A DNA stretch of 34,874 nt from CAMBRF01 sp964404035 (GCA_964404035.1 CAYOIT010000033.1:1-34874), one strand, 5' to 3'; positions 9,001 to 16,224 are shown, counted from the first letter of the stretch. Notes: generated by a model from the sequence alone, not told the origin. Numbers and translations: made by a program.

Positions 9001-9295
9001 CCGTGTCCGCTGGATCGGCAGTGTCCGCTTGCTGAAGATAGGGAAAAGCGGCGCGCCAATCCCCCATGTCAAACAACGTTAAGCCCATCTTCCGGATCGC
9101 GACCCGGTTGGTTGAATCGGCCCGCAACACGTTCATGTACTCGATCACAGCTTCCCGGTACTGCTGCTTCTCCCTGTATTTCTCAGCGCGCGCAAGATGA
9201 CGTGCCTTCTGCGCCTGAGGGGAACATCCCCCGATCAAGACCGCGCACAGTAAAAGCAAGCAAACCCTCAAAGGACGATGAATGGGCCGATCCAT
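6074..9295 (-). CDS. prsT: PEP-CTERM system TPR-repeat lipoprotein (PrsT type)
   Basis: This 1073-aa protein begins with a lipoprotein signal peptide (LIGGC, Cys24) and then consists almost entirely of tandem tetratricopeptide repeats to the C-terminus, with recurring motifs such as AWxxLA, GxAYxxKG and ALxxPE/AxNNLA. Long TPR lipoproteins of this kind (PrsT) are encoded beside exosortase, PrsK and PrsR in exopolysaccharide loci and are thought to scaffold polymer export or assembly in the periplasm. The start at 9295 has ACAGGAG 5 nt upstream and gives the lipobox; a 54-codon upstream extension would overlap the exosortase gene and destroy the signal peptide. It starts 25 nt after the exosortase stop. 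The subfamily name rests on architecture plus context. Confidence 0.85.
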   Translation of the reverse strand: MDRPIHRPLRVCLLLLCAVLIGGCSPQAQKARHLARAEKYREKQQYREAVIEYMNVLRADSTNRVAIRKMGLTLFDMGDWRAAFPYLQQADTADPADTETGWRLGSMYLSRGDRVQARKKADVALKRNPDHLEAIILWAGAAGSSNEVNEAIARLQSAATRLRQPLRLYLALGALQVQRRDFAAAEEAYQMALKQDAKAWEPHLALGDLYLLKRDAARAEQEYRIAADLSPQDSVARIRFARFQWASRKPKEAREILEGVTRKSPQFVPAWFQLAEFAHSERDFATCIDILNRILKQSPSHVDAFLLLQRVRLAQGKTDEAIAGYEKLVAAFPKIVQARFYLGMAFLQKGDVRKATAELEKAVELDPESTDAARALAELHIRLGNSDAALQLLSSLIRRYPDAGYAHVLMGAAYINKKNYPKAVEAYRHVIELAPTNPQGPYLLGMALQRQGKTTEAVAMYEASMKMAPGFVEALDRLAALEVERTGNWDTALIRIRKQIDVAPDQAGLLYLLGLAHLRRSDWDEAEHALLKAIEMQPEFMAAYLTLSQLYVARHKDDEALIRINTALSVNSNEVASLMMKGAILERKNEVAGAAEQYQRVLHSNPRNFLAANNLACLYANDPKKKNEAFELAKQARELAPRNPSVADTLGWIVYRRGEYKWALALLQESADHLPQQPEVLYHLGMCQAALGDAENAHASLSNALELEKTFPGSAAAGEMLSALSAGDNLKELGSAAQVELFLSKHPDNPFALIKGGAFYEQAGDYEHARTLYEKVIAQNEHFVPALISLARLYSVHLKQFDRAMAIARQAREEAPGDSGVADLLASLAYQKGDHKWAQSLLVESINRAGPTPERQYLLGMIHFAMGKTDAATNLIGQALNTAPGFASAAAARRMMERVRMPELAMGQMQAADLTNSLTVENLPLLMYVAGTYEQKGEKASARSFYDQAVVHYPGFSPAFRRLAVSYIGEKTISDKEFKVLTTARELLPDDLDVGRALGEAAFLRGQYEWASRLLLETTAKFPDVAEVYYYLGMSYHQLQKKDAAQKALRRALELDSRSGLASKAREILSQIQ

Positions 9296-9320
9296 AATAG
9301 CTCCTGTTTCACGCCGCTCT

Positions 9321-10202
9321 TTACGGCGGCGTCTTGCACTTTCCTTCATACCACCGGAGGAGTCCAAGCAGTCCGAAAAACACCCCCAGGGAGAGCACAA
9401 AGAAAAACGGCCCCCCCTTGTGATGGATGGGACCATTGATGATGTCCGGATCCACATGGACCGTCAACAGCGATATTGTCACAACCCTGAATCCGTTCCG
9501 AAGTACACCCAACGGCACCACGGCGGCAACAAGAGCCACCTGCGTCCATCGCTTCCTCAGAAAGAGATGAGCCGCCACCAGGCTGGTGATGAACAGCACA
9601 AGACTGGAATGGATACCGCTGCACTCCTCTGCCACCTCAACGGTCAACCCCGGCAAACGGAAAACCAGCCCCTCCCTGAAAACAGGCGTTCCCGTCACGA
9701 TGAACATTCCGTTTGCAGCCCCTGCCGACCACCGCTGAAGGGAGACCATCATCCAATGGGCGACAGGCTCAGGGATCGGAACCATCGCAAAAAGGAAAAG
9801 CAGGGGGAACGCCGCATGGCGGAATCCCGCCGGTGAGAAAAAAAAGACATACACCGCGATCACCAGGCTAACGAAGGCAGCCACGGGAAGGGAAAGACGG
9901 TCTGCCGTTCCCTCAAATACGCCTCGCTGCACAAGCATGACCTGCAGGCCCAGCAATCCCAGACCCACCCCCGCTATCAACAAAGCCGGAATTACCGCGA
10001 CTTGTGAAGAAGGGACCCACTCACGGCGCTTGAGAAAAAGGAGATAGAGGGAGACAAAAGGAATTAGAGGAATGTGCGACTCGAGATCAGACTCGATGGC
10101 AAAGGACAACAGGGCGTACAGCGTCCGGCTGAACAAGGCCACCAGGACAAGGACTGATATCCAAAAACCTGCCCTAAGCACTCCTGGCGTCATCCTAGAC
10201 AC
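9321..10202 (-). CDS. xrt: Exosortase/archaeosortase-family transpeptidase
   Basis: This integral membrane protein of about 293 aa has roughly eight hydrophobic segments and all three residues expected of the exosortase active site: Cys in VAEECSGIHSSL (about 194), Arg in PLGVLRNGFRV (about 235 or 239) and His in NGPIHHKGG (about 260-261). Exosortases cleave C-terminal sorting tails such as PEP-CTERM at the inner membrane and are linked to exopolysaccharide loci. Start choice is uncertain. I use the GTG at 10202, which has AGGGAG about 9 nt upstream; a TTG at 10250 would add 16 residues but has no ribosome-binding site. Genes upstream (PrsR type) and downstream (PrsT type) fit the canonical locus. 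The exosortase subtype cannot be assigned, and no substrate with a sorting tail is encoded in the window. Confidence 0.88.
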   Translation of the reverse strand: MSRMTPGVLRAGFWISVLVLVALFSRTLYALLSFAIESDLESHIPLIPFVSLYLLFLKRREWVPSSQVAVIPALLIAGVGLGLLGLQVMLVQRGVFEGTADRLSLPVAAFVSLVIAVYVFFFSPAGFRHAAFPLLFLFAMVPIPEPVAHWMMVSLQRWSAGAANGMFIVTGTPVFREGLVFRLPGLTVEVAEECSGIHSSLVLFITSLVAAHLFLRKRWTQVALVAAVVPLGVLRNGFRVVTISLLTVHVDPDIINGPIHHKGGPFFFVLSLGVFFGLLGLLRWYEGKCKTPP

Positions 10203-10266
10203 GGCACGCTTCTCCCTGTTGATTAACTTGATGGACGTGGATCGCCCCAATCATGCCCGCACAGCG

Positions 10267-11625
10267 CTACGGTCGCGCGATTCCCAACTTTTCCGTCAAC
10301 TCATAGAGCGTAGGCCTGCTGATGCCGAGTTCCTCGGCAACCCCGCTCATCTTCCCTTTGTTTCGAACCAATGAGCGTTCAATCATCTCCCGCTCCAACT
10401 GCTCCCTCGCTTCTTTCAGCCCCCCCCCTTTCACCCCCGATGCCACCGCTGATGAAGCCAGATCGAGGTCGGCCAGACTGACGTGCCGTCCGTCCGCCAT
10501 GATCACTGCCCGCCGGATCCTGTTCTCCATTTCACGCACATTCCCGGGCCAATCGTATCGCATGATCATCTGAAGCGCCTGGCGGTTAAATCCCAAGATC
10601 GCCCGTTTGTTCTCGTCGGCAAACTTCTGAAGAAAAATCTTGGCGAGAAAAGGAACATCCCCTTCCCGTTCGCGTAACGCCGGCAATCGCACAACGACCA
10701 CGGCCAAACGGTAATACAAATCCTCCCGGAAACGTCCCTCTTTCATCGCCTGCTTGAGATCGATATTGGTGGCCGCAACGATCCGCGTATCGACATCGAT
10801 GGTGCCCCGCCCGCCCACGCGCTCTATGCACTGTTCCTGAAGAAAACGCAGCAGCTTGACCTGCAGCGCCGTCGGGAGCTCGCCGATTTCGTCAAGAAAA
10901 AGCGTCCCCCCGGACGCCATCTCAAACCTCCCCTTGCGCTGGACGTGAGCGCCTGTGAAGGCCCCCTTTTCATGCCCGAACAACTCGCTTTCCAATAGTG
11001 TCTCAGGGATCGCGCTGCAGTTGATCGCCACAAAGGGACCGTCCTTCCGGACGCTTCTGCGATGTATCGCCAGCGCAACCATCTCCTTGCCGGTGCCGCT
11101 TTCGCCCAATAACAAGACCGGAGCATCCGTGGTCGCCACCTTGCGAATCGCCGTAAAGACCTGCTGCATTTGGGGACTTGCACCCAACATTCCCTCAAAC
11201 CCCCCGTCGTCAACCTGGTTACGCAGCGCATGCGCCTGCTGCTCGAGCTCGGCTACGTAAAAGGCCCGCTTGAGAATGATCTTGATCTCATCAGTCTCAA
11301 TCGGCTTGCACAGAAAATCATACGCGCCATCGCCAATGGCAGTGATGGCAATATCACGCTCCCCTTGTCCGGTGATGACAATGATCTTGGCGTCGGCATT
11401 GCTATTGAGCATCTCCCCCAATATCAGGAAGCCTTCGGTCGTATCGTTCGGATGAGGAGGAAGTCCCAGATCGAGCAACACCACCAACGGCTTCGCCTCG
11501 TTGAACAGGGCGAGCGCCGTGACGCGATTTTCAGCCAGCACAACGTCGTAGTCTTCCGCAAGTGCCCAGCGCATCTGCGTCCGAATGTCTTCCTGATCAT
11601 CCACAATGAGAAGCTTGGGTTTCAC
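10267..11625 (-). CDS. prsR: Sigma-54-dependent response regulator (PrsR type)
   Basis: This 452-aa protein has three domains. The receiver domain (1-120) has the phosphoacceptor Asp52 in VVLLDLGLPP and the conserved Lys in CKP. The AAA+ sigma-54 interaction domain (about 145-380) has Walker A GESGTGKE (174-181), the sigma-54 contact loop GAFTGA (221-226), Walker B TLFLDEIG and the R-finger region. The C-terminal Fis-type helix-turn-helix (about 410-450) reads GVAEELGISRPTLYELTEKL. It should activate sigma-54 promoters once phosphorylated by the neighbouring kinase. Its ATG overlaps the kinase stop (ATGA), showing translational coupling. PrsR proteins are the characteristic regulators of PEP-CTERM/exosortase systems. 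A likely target is the -24/-12 promoter at 4411-4428 (inference). Confidence 0.94.
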   Translation of the reverse strand: MKPKLLIVDDQEDIRTQMRWALAEDYDVVLAENRVTALALFNEAKPLVVLLDLGLPPHPNDTTEGFLILGEMLNSNADAKIIVITGQGERDIAITAIGDGAYDFLCKPIETDEIKIILKRAFYVAELEQQAHALRNQVDDGGFEGMLGASPQMQQVFTAIRKVATTDAPVLLLGESGTGKEMVALAIHRRSVRKDGPFVAINCSAIPETLLESELFGHEKGAFTGAHVQRKGRFEMASGGTLFLDEIGELPTALQVKLLRFLQEQCIERVGGRGTIDVDTRIVAATNIDLKQAMKEGRFREDLYYRLAVVVVRLPALREREGDVPFLAKIFLQKFADENKRAILGFNRQALQMIMRYDWPGNVREMENRIRRAVIMADGRHVSLADLDLASSAVASGVKGGGLKEAREQLEREMIERSLVRNKGKMSGVAEELGISRPTLYELTEKLGIARP

Positions 11626-13733
11626 GTCCGTCCCTCCCGCGCGGGAAGAGAGATACGAAAGGTGCTGCCTTCTCCCTCCCGGCTCTCAACTTCGATCCGA
11701 CCTCGATGTGCCTCAATAATCATTCTGCTGTGAAAAAGTCCAATGCCAATACCCTCCGGCTTCGTCGTTTGGAAAGGCTTGAAGAGCGATTGTTCAACAA
11801 ATTCAGCCGACATCCCGCAGCCGTTGTCGCTTACCGCCAGGCAGACCCAACCGTCCTTCTGTGACGTGCGTATCTGAATTCGTCCTTCCGGTCCGCATGC
11901 TTCCCTGGCGTTCAGCACCAGGTTCGTGATGACTTTCTGCATCTGTTCCGCATCCACCATCACTTTCGAAACCGGATTTAGCTCCATCGTCAGGTTTTCG
12001 GACCGAAGGCTGCCCAAACCAGCCAGCGTGTTCTTCACGACTTCGACTATATCAGCCTCGACCGGCTTGATGCCCATCTTTTGACGGAAGAAAGTCAGAC
12101 GTGCAATGAGGCCGTTGATCTTCTCAACGCTCCTGGAAATCGCTTTCAAGGCGTCCTGGCGAAAGGCCGGATCGTCAAAATGCTTGGGGAGGTTCTGGAG
12201 CATCAAAGACAAGGTGGAGGCCGTATTCTTAAGGTCGTGCACAAAGAAGGCAGACATGGTTTGGAACGCCTCGAGTTTCTTGGCGTCCGCGAGCCGATGG
12301 GACAGCTTGATGCTCAGCAGATTCGCCGTCAATTGGTTTCCAATGGTCTTCAACAGCTCAATCTCCTCAATGGTAAAAGGCAAGCCGCCGACCCGGTCGC
12401 CCAGCACCAACAGTCCCAGCACCTCGTCCCGCGTCGCCAATGACAGGCAGAAATACTCGCCGCCATTCTCAAATTCCTTGTGCCCGAGTTGGCGAAGCAG
12501 AACGCCGAGGTCACCCTGCACGTCGCGAACCGCCGTGGGATAAGTGCTGTCTCGTAACAGGCGCGCCGCGTCCTCCCCCAGGCGGGTCAATCCAATCAAT
12601 TTCGCCGCTTCGCCCGCAGATAACGAGGTAGACCCACCATACGTCAGGCGCGATCCATCCTCTCCCACAAGCCAGATCGTCACCGAAAGCGTCTCCAGGG
12701 TGTCCGCAATCACCCGCGTCACCGCCCGACAGAATTCCTGGGGATCGGTAACGGAAGCCGTTCGTTCAGAGAACAACGACCACACACGGCGATAATCATA
12801 CTGCGGCCTTTGAAAATGATGACTGACAAACCGCCTTGTTCGCTGGCGCATGCGGTCGGACAGCAGAATCGCCGCCACCCCTACAAGGCTCAGCAAGATC
12901 ATGAACGTCTGCAACGGAAACGACTCTCCAACCCCAAGGAAGACAGCCGCCTCCGCGAATACCCCCACGAGCAGCAAATACGTACCGGTCATGATCACCG
13001 TCAGGGACCCGTAGAGTACGCCATGTGAAGGATACAGATCGACCGCATTGAGCGATCCTCGGCTCACCGAGAGATAGATCAACGCACTCCCAAGAATCAG
13101 AGCGGAAGCGTTCAGCACGGACAAGTCCAGATTGACCGCAGAATAGAGAATTGACTGGGAAGCGCTATAGCACCGCACCGTGAACAAGGTCGCCAGGCCG
13201 ACAATCATATACTTGATTCGCCAGCGCATGGTTCCTGTCGATGACCTGAGCGTTCGCTCCAGGTTCATCAGGCAAAGCACACACCCTCCAATAAAGACGA
13301 TGTTCAAGATCACACCTGGTCGCCCCAATGGGAGCAACCACATGGACTCCGGCCCTACCTCTCCGCTCCCGCTGAACAATTCTCTCCAGGTCAGGCCCAC
13401 TATCCCCACCGGAATCACGAAGGCGGCCAGAAGAGCACCCTTCCATCGCAGGACGAACTCTCTGTCGTTCCCGCGGGCGTACGTCAAACTGAACAGAAGC
13501 CAGCATCCCGGCACCAAGGCCATGATCAGGAGTCGCAGTCTCTGCCAAAGAAGCACTTCCGGTGACAGAAGGATATAGGAACTGACAGCACAGAAGACGC
13601 TCTCGACCCCAAACAGAACCAGGCCGATGGCAAGGGAATGGCGGGCATAGGAACGCTTCGGTTCGCCATACCACACGGTCGCAGCCAATCCAAAGGAAAC
13701 AACGGCCGCGATGATTTGCAGCAAATAGTCCAT
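11622..13733 (-). CDS. prsK: Membrane sensor histidine kinase (PrsK type)
   Basis: This 703-aa kinase has an N-terminal membrane region with about eight helices (1-295), a GAF-like domain (about 315-475), a phosphoacceptor helix with FVHDLKNTAS (His about 499) and a C-terminal ATPase domain with NLVLNAREA (N box), SDNGCGM (G1) and GIGLFHSRMI (G2). The H-box form HDLKN and the long membrane sensor match the PEP-CTERM-system kinase PrsK. It should phosphorylate the response regulator encoded immediately downstream, with which it shares a 4-bp overlap. I use the ATG at 13733; a TTG two codons upstream is possible and neither has a strong ribosome-binding site. The signal sensed is unknown. Confidence 0.92.
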   Translation of the reverse strand: MDYLLQIIAAVVSFGLAATVWYGEPKRSYARHSLAIGLVLFGVESVFCAVSSYILLSPEVLLWQRLRLLIMALVPGCWLLFSLTYARGNDREFVLRWKGALLAAFVIPVGIVGLTWRELFSGSGEVGPESMWLLPLGRPGVILNIVFIGGCVLCLMNLERTLRSSTGTMRWRIKYMIVGLATLFTVRCYSASQSILYSAVNLDLSVLNASALILGSALIYLSVSRGSLNAVDLYPSHGVLYGSLTVIMTGTYLLLVGVFAEAAVFLGVGESFPLQTFMILLSLVGVAAILLSDRMRQRTRRFVSHHFQRPQYDYRRVWSLFSERTASVTDPQEFCRAVTRVIADTLETLSVTIWLVGEDGSRLTYGGSTSLSAGEAAKLIGLTRLGEDAARLLRDSTYPTAVRDVQGDLGVLLRQLGHKEFENGGEYFCLSLATRDEVLGLLVLGDRVGGLPFTIEEIELLKTIGNQLTANLLSIKLSHRLADAKKLEAFQTMSAFFVHDLKNTASTLSLMLQNLPKHFDDPAFRQDALKAISRSVEKINGLIARLTFFRQKMGIKPVEADIVEVVKNTLAGLGSLRSENLTMELNPVSKVMVDAEQMQKVITNLVLNAREACGPEGRIQIRTSQKDGWVCLAVSDNGCGMSAEFVEQSLFKPFQTTKPEGIGIGLFHSRMIIEAHRGRIEVESREGEGSTFRISLPAREGRT

Positions 13734-13794
13734 GATCAAGGCTTCAGTTCAGAAACGTCTGAGTCCTTCACAGGCTAACCCATCCAACCCGTAC

Positions 13795-13822
13795 ATCGTA
13801 CCAGCTCGACTCAGGGTGTAAA
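13795..13822 (-). promoter_or_regulatory. Probable sigma-70-type promoter for the prsK-prsR-exosortase operon
   Basis: On the minus strand TTTACA (13817-13822, five of six consensus bases) is followed after 16 nt by TACGAT (13795-13800, four of six). It lies about 60 nt before the kinase start and after the tRNA-Asp 3' end. Sequence match only. Confidence 0.42.
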
Positions 13823-13881
13823 GAAAAAGTCCGGCAAGGGGGAACAGGGATTGGAGAGAGATGGCCTTGGATCGGTTTTAC

Positions 13882-13958
13882 TGGCGGGAGCGACGGGACT
13901 CGAACCCGCAACAACCAGATCGACAGTCTGGGACTCTAACCAATTGAGCTACGCCCCC
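13882..13958 (-). tRNA. tRNA-Asp (anticodon GTC)
   Basis: The 77-nt minus-strand sequence folds as a cloverleaf: acceptor GGGGGCG with CGCTCCC, anticodon stem CCAGA/TCTGG around loop CTGTCGA (anticodon GTC), T loop TTCGAGT, discriminator G and an encoded CCA. The discriminator G73 fits tRNA-Asp. Confidence 0.96.
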
Positions 13959-13973
13959 GTAAAACGACGGCGC

Positions 13974-14002
13974 ATAATGGCTGAACTGATCCATGGTTTC
14001 AA
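13974..14002 (-). promoter_or_regulatory. Promoter of tRNA-Asp
   Basis: On the minus strand TTGAAA (13997-14002) and CATTAT (13974-13979) are separated by exactly 17 nt and sit about 16 nt before the tRNA 5' end. The -35 box directly follows the T tract of the upstream gph terminator. Confidence 0.55.
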
Positions 14003-14003
14003 C

Positions 14004-14043
14004 AAAAAAAAACGTTCGGTCGAAAATAACACGGAATCGACCG
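14004..14043 (-). terminator. Intrinsic terminator of gph
   Basis: Minus strand: a perfect 7-bp stem CGGTCGA/TCGACCG (14037-14043 with 14017-14023, 13-nt loop) is followed by AACG and nine T residues (14004-14012). It lies about 80 nt after the gph stop codon. Confidence 0.75.
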
Positions 14044-14122
14044 CAAACAAGGCCTACCGGGCGACTCACTTTCCCGGCAACTGATTGATCCGAGGGAAGT
14101 CTCCCGTCTCACATGAGCCTGA

Positions 14123-14788
14123 TCATCCCTCCTCCGAGAACAGGCAAACCAGGTCATCGAATGAAGCCAGCGTGACGGCAGGCTCTTCAGTTCCCTTGTT
14201 CCCATAACCATAGCTCACGAAGACACTGTTGACCCCCGCTCTTCGTGCAGACTCCAGATCCGTATGGTTGTCTCCAATCATCCAGGTGTCCTGAGGCGAC
14301 ATGCCTGTGGCGGTCATGATGGCGTGAAGCATCTCCGGATGCGGCTTAAGGTTCGGCGTGCTGCCACCGCCCATGACCTTCGCAAACAACGGCCTGATGG
14401 CAAAATGATCAAGGATCCTCTCGCAGGCGTCTGCCGGTTTGTTGGTCCCGACAGCCATCACATGGCCGATTTCGCATAGTCTTTGCAGGCCTTTAAGGAC
14501 TCCCGGGTAGAGAGCCGTCTCATCCAGAAGATGCTCGCGATACAGCGGAGCCTGAACTCGCATCGCCGCCTCGATGTTCACTCCCGTCCCTTGCAGTGCT
14601 CTCGTCACCAGCATGCGCACCCCGTCTCCAACATAGCCCGTCACCGTTTCCACGGAAAGCGGGGGCAACCCATAGGATCGGCGCATCAGGTTCACCGCCG
14701 TGGCGAGATCCCGACAGGAGTCAACCAGGGTGCCGTCGAGATCGAAAATCAGGAGTTTTCGCCGGAGTTTTCGCCGGAAAGTCTTCAT
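14123..14788 (-). CDS. gph: Phosphoglycolate phosphatase (HAD family)
   Basis: This 221-aa HAD hydrolase should dephosphorylate 2-phosphoglycolate in the cytoplasm. Motif I is IFDLDGTLVDS (nucleophile Asp about 16), motif II is VGTNKP, motif III Lys is in PNLKPHPEML and motif IV is MIGDNHTDLESA; the helical cap lies between motifs I and II. GGAAGAG precedes the ATG at 14788. The frame stays open upstream to 15001, but that extension runs antisense through the tmRNA gene and has no family homology, so I reject it. The first codons contain a perfect 12-bp tandem repeat (14752-14775) giving a basic KLRRKLL segment. A divergent tmRNA gene lies upstream and a clear terminator lies downstream. Related HAD phosphatases with other substrates cannot be excluded. 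Confidence 0.87.
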   Translation of the reverse strand: MKTFRRKLRRKLLIFDLDGTLVDSCRDLATAVNLMRRSYGLPPLSVETVTGYVGDGVRMLVTRALQGTGVNIEAAMRVQAPLYREHLLDETALYPGVLKGLQRLCEIGHVMAVGTNKPADACERILDHFAIRPLFAKVMGGGSTPNLKPHPEMLHAIMTATGMSPQDTWMIGDNHTDLESARRAGVNSVFVSYGYGNKGTEEPAVTLASFDDLVCLFSEEG

Positions 14789-14808
14789 AGTTTCTCTTCC
14801 CACAGTGC

Positions 14809-14836
14809 TTGCGTTGGGTTCCATTTGTGATAACAT
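14809..14836 (+). promoter_or_regulatory. Promoter of ssrA
   Basis: TTGCGT (14809-14814) and TAACAT (14831-14836) are 16 nt apart; the -10 box is preceded by TGA, giving an extended -10 form (TGnTAACAT). It ends 16 nt before the mature tmRNA 5' end. Confidence 0.5.
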
Positions 14837-14852
14837 AGCGCAAGAAGACCAT

Positions 14853-15240
14853 GGGGGCGATTGGTTTCGACGTGTTGGTTGAAGCTCCAGTGGCGCGCCG
14901 AGGACCCCGGTTGGCCTCGTAAATCTACCGGGAAAAACATAAACGCGAACGAAGAGCTCGCTCTCGCGGCCTAAGTGGCTGTGACGTCTCCCTGCTGACA
15001 CCTGCTGAGCAGATGAGGCGACGATAGCAGGTTAGCGGTCATGCTGGGTGTCCGGGTATGGTCGCGAAGATTAAAAAACACGGTTGACTCCGCAAGGAGA
15101 AAGCCGCGGCGTGGACACTGGTTGTGTCAGTAGCCTGCCGGTTGACAGCTGCCACAACGAGAACTCAATAATCGGACACGCGCGTAGAGGCTGGTGTGAC
15201 TCCATCGCGGACGGGAGTTCGATTCTCCCCGCCTCCACCA
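14853..15240 (+). ncRNA. ssrA: Transfer-messenger RNA (tmRNA)
   Basis: The tmRNA rescues ribosomes stalled on broken mRNAs and tags the incomplete protein for degradation. The 388-nt gene starts GGGGGCGATTGGTTTCGACG and ends with the T arm GGGAGTTCGATTCTCCC and CGCCTCCACCA; the 5' GGGGGCG pairs with the 3' CGCCTCC to form the acceptor stem, and CCA is encoded. The tag reading frame (about 14930-14974) ends NANEELALAA before TAA, the usual hydrophobic degradation tail. It is a one-piece, non-permuted tmRNA. It is divergent from gph. A truncated gene abuts its 3' end, as happens where integrative elements use ssrA as attachment site. Confidence 0.96.
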
Positions 15241-15251
15241 TTTCATTCATA

Positions 15252-15272
15252 ACCCGTTGGGAGCCAACGGGT
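15252..15272 (+). terminator. Stem-loop after ssrA
   Basis: A perfect 9-bp stem, ACCCGTTGG and CCAACGGGT with loop GAG, starts 12 nt after the tmRNA CCA. No T tract follows (CTGCCTCCACC), so it may act as a 3' boundary or a weak terminator rather than a standard intrinsic terminator. Confidence 0.5.
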
Positions 15273-15318
15273 CTGCCTCCACCTCCACCCCTATTTCCCC
15301 CCGCTGTTACACAACCTG

Positions 15319-15681
15319 CTACACAAACAGGGGGGAACGATGAACGGACTCGTCATCCACACTTCGAAGCAGCGCACCAGCCCAGTACAGGCAACGGCAC
15401 CCGTCCGGGTGCATGGTAAACCGCGCCTGCCCGATGTCATCCGGCGACAGGCACACCAGTTCACCTGTAGCCATGTCGCACCGCCAGAGGCGCGACACCC
15501 CCTCTCGCTGCGAGCGGAAGACCAGGTATCGCTCATCCGCCGTGAAACCCTGTGCCTCGAAGTATGGAGCCTCGCTCACCGCGTTCGCCGAGGTGATCTG
15601 CCAGACCATCCGGCCGGTCTTCTTGTCCGGGGTCTTGATCCACTCAGGCGGCAGTACTCTGGAATGCCACATCTCGGTCAT
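15319..15681 (-). pseudogene. N-terminal fragment of an oligogalacturonate-lyase-like beta-propeller protein
   Basis: The 120 codons carry beta-propeller (PD40-type) features seen in oligogalacturonate lyase-like proteins: DKKTGRMVWQITSANAVS, APYFEAQGFTADERYLVF, RLWRCDMATGELVCLSP and HPDGCRCLYWAG. Full-length family members are near 380-400 aa, so about two thirds are missing and the frame ends abruptly (SVHRSPLFV) 79 nt from the tmRNA 3' end. AAGGA 7 nt before the ATG shows that the original start survives. I read it as a truncated remnant left by recombination at ssrA; a short functional protein is less likely. The family assignment is from residue pattern only. Confidence 0.55.
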
Positions 15682-15753
15682 TCTTCATTCCTTCATGGAA
15701 ACAGGCTGCAAATGCGACAGGCTTCGCGCACGCGCAGACAGAGCCGGCGATCA

Positions 15754-16224
15754 TCAGACGTCGATGATGGGGCCCTTGCCGGGCGGGGGTGAGCCACAAG
15801 CTGTCGGAGCGTACGGCCCGGCCGTGTTGCGGGGACCACGTCTCTTCGCGGATCGCCCGGACGTCCCCATCACCACACTTAAGAGACTGATGATCAACGA
15901 CGCGCCCATCGCTGACCAGAACCCGTCAACGTGAAACCCTTTCACGAGTTTAGCCGCTAGCATCAGCAGAAAAGCATTGATAAAAAGCAGGAAAATCCCG
16001 AACGTCAACACGACGAACGGCAACGAAATCAGAACCAGCAACGGTTTGACAAGGCTGTTCAGCAAGCCCAACACCAGTGCCGCCGCCAACAGACTCGGCA
16101 CATCGTCACACCTCACGCCGGAAACGACATTGACGGCCACCCAGACGGCAAGCGTCAACATCAGCCAACGCATCGCCAACCCCCACAGCCGTTGCCCGCC
16201 ACTATTGGATCCATCAGGATTCAT
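15754..16224 (-). CDS. Phage holin family IV-like (PF04020) four-helix membrane protein
   Basis: This 156-aa protein has four predicted transmembrane helices in the central part (WLMLTLAVWVAVNVV; LLAAALVLGLLNSLVKPLL; VLTFGIFLLFINAFLLMLAAKLV; ASLIISLLSVVMG). The signature LVLGLLNSLVKPLLVLISLP is typical of the 4-TMS holin superfamily, which is widespread on bacterial chromosomes and usually not phage-linked. Function is unknown. The last 37 residues are Gly/Pro/Arg-rich and unlike the family. The start at 16224 overlaps the end of the upstream release-factor-like gene by 11 nt, indicating translational coupling; an earlier in-frame start lies inside that gene and lacks family sequence. No other phage gene is near. 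Confidence 0.75.
   Translation of the reverse strand: MNPDGSNSGGQRLWGLAMRWLMLTLAVWVAVNVVSGVRCDDVPSLLAAALVLGLLNSLVKPLLVLISLPFVVLTFGIFLLFINAFLLMLAAKLVKGFHVDGFWSAMGASLIISLLSVVMGTSGRSAKRRGPRNTAGPYAPTACGSPPPGKGPIIDV

Noticed and set aside
14789..15001. Open frame extending gph upstream by 71 codons
   Set aside because: It runs antisense through the 5' part of ssrA, has no HAD-family sequence and no ribosome-binding site; the ATG at 14788 has GGAAGAG upstream.
15302..15331. Near-repeat TGTTACACAAC / TGCTACACAAAC after the ssrA hairpin
   Set aside because: Only two imperfect units; too short to call a repeat array or attachment core.
15754..16224. Holin-family gene as evidence of a prophage
   Set aside because: This 4-TM family is common on chromosomes outside phages, and no other phage gene is near.
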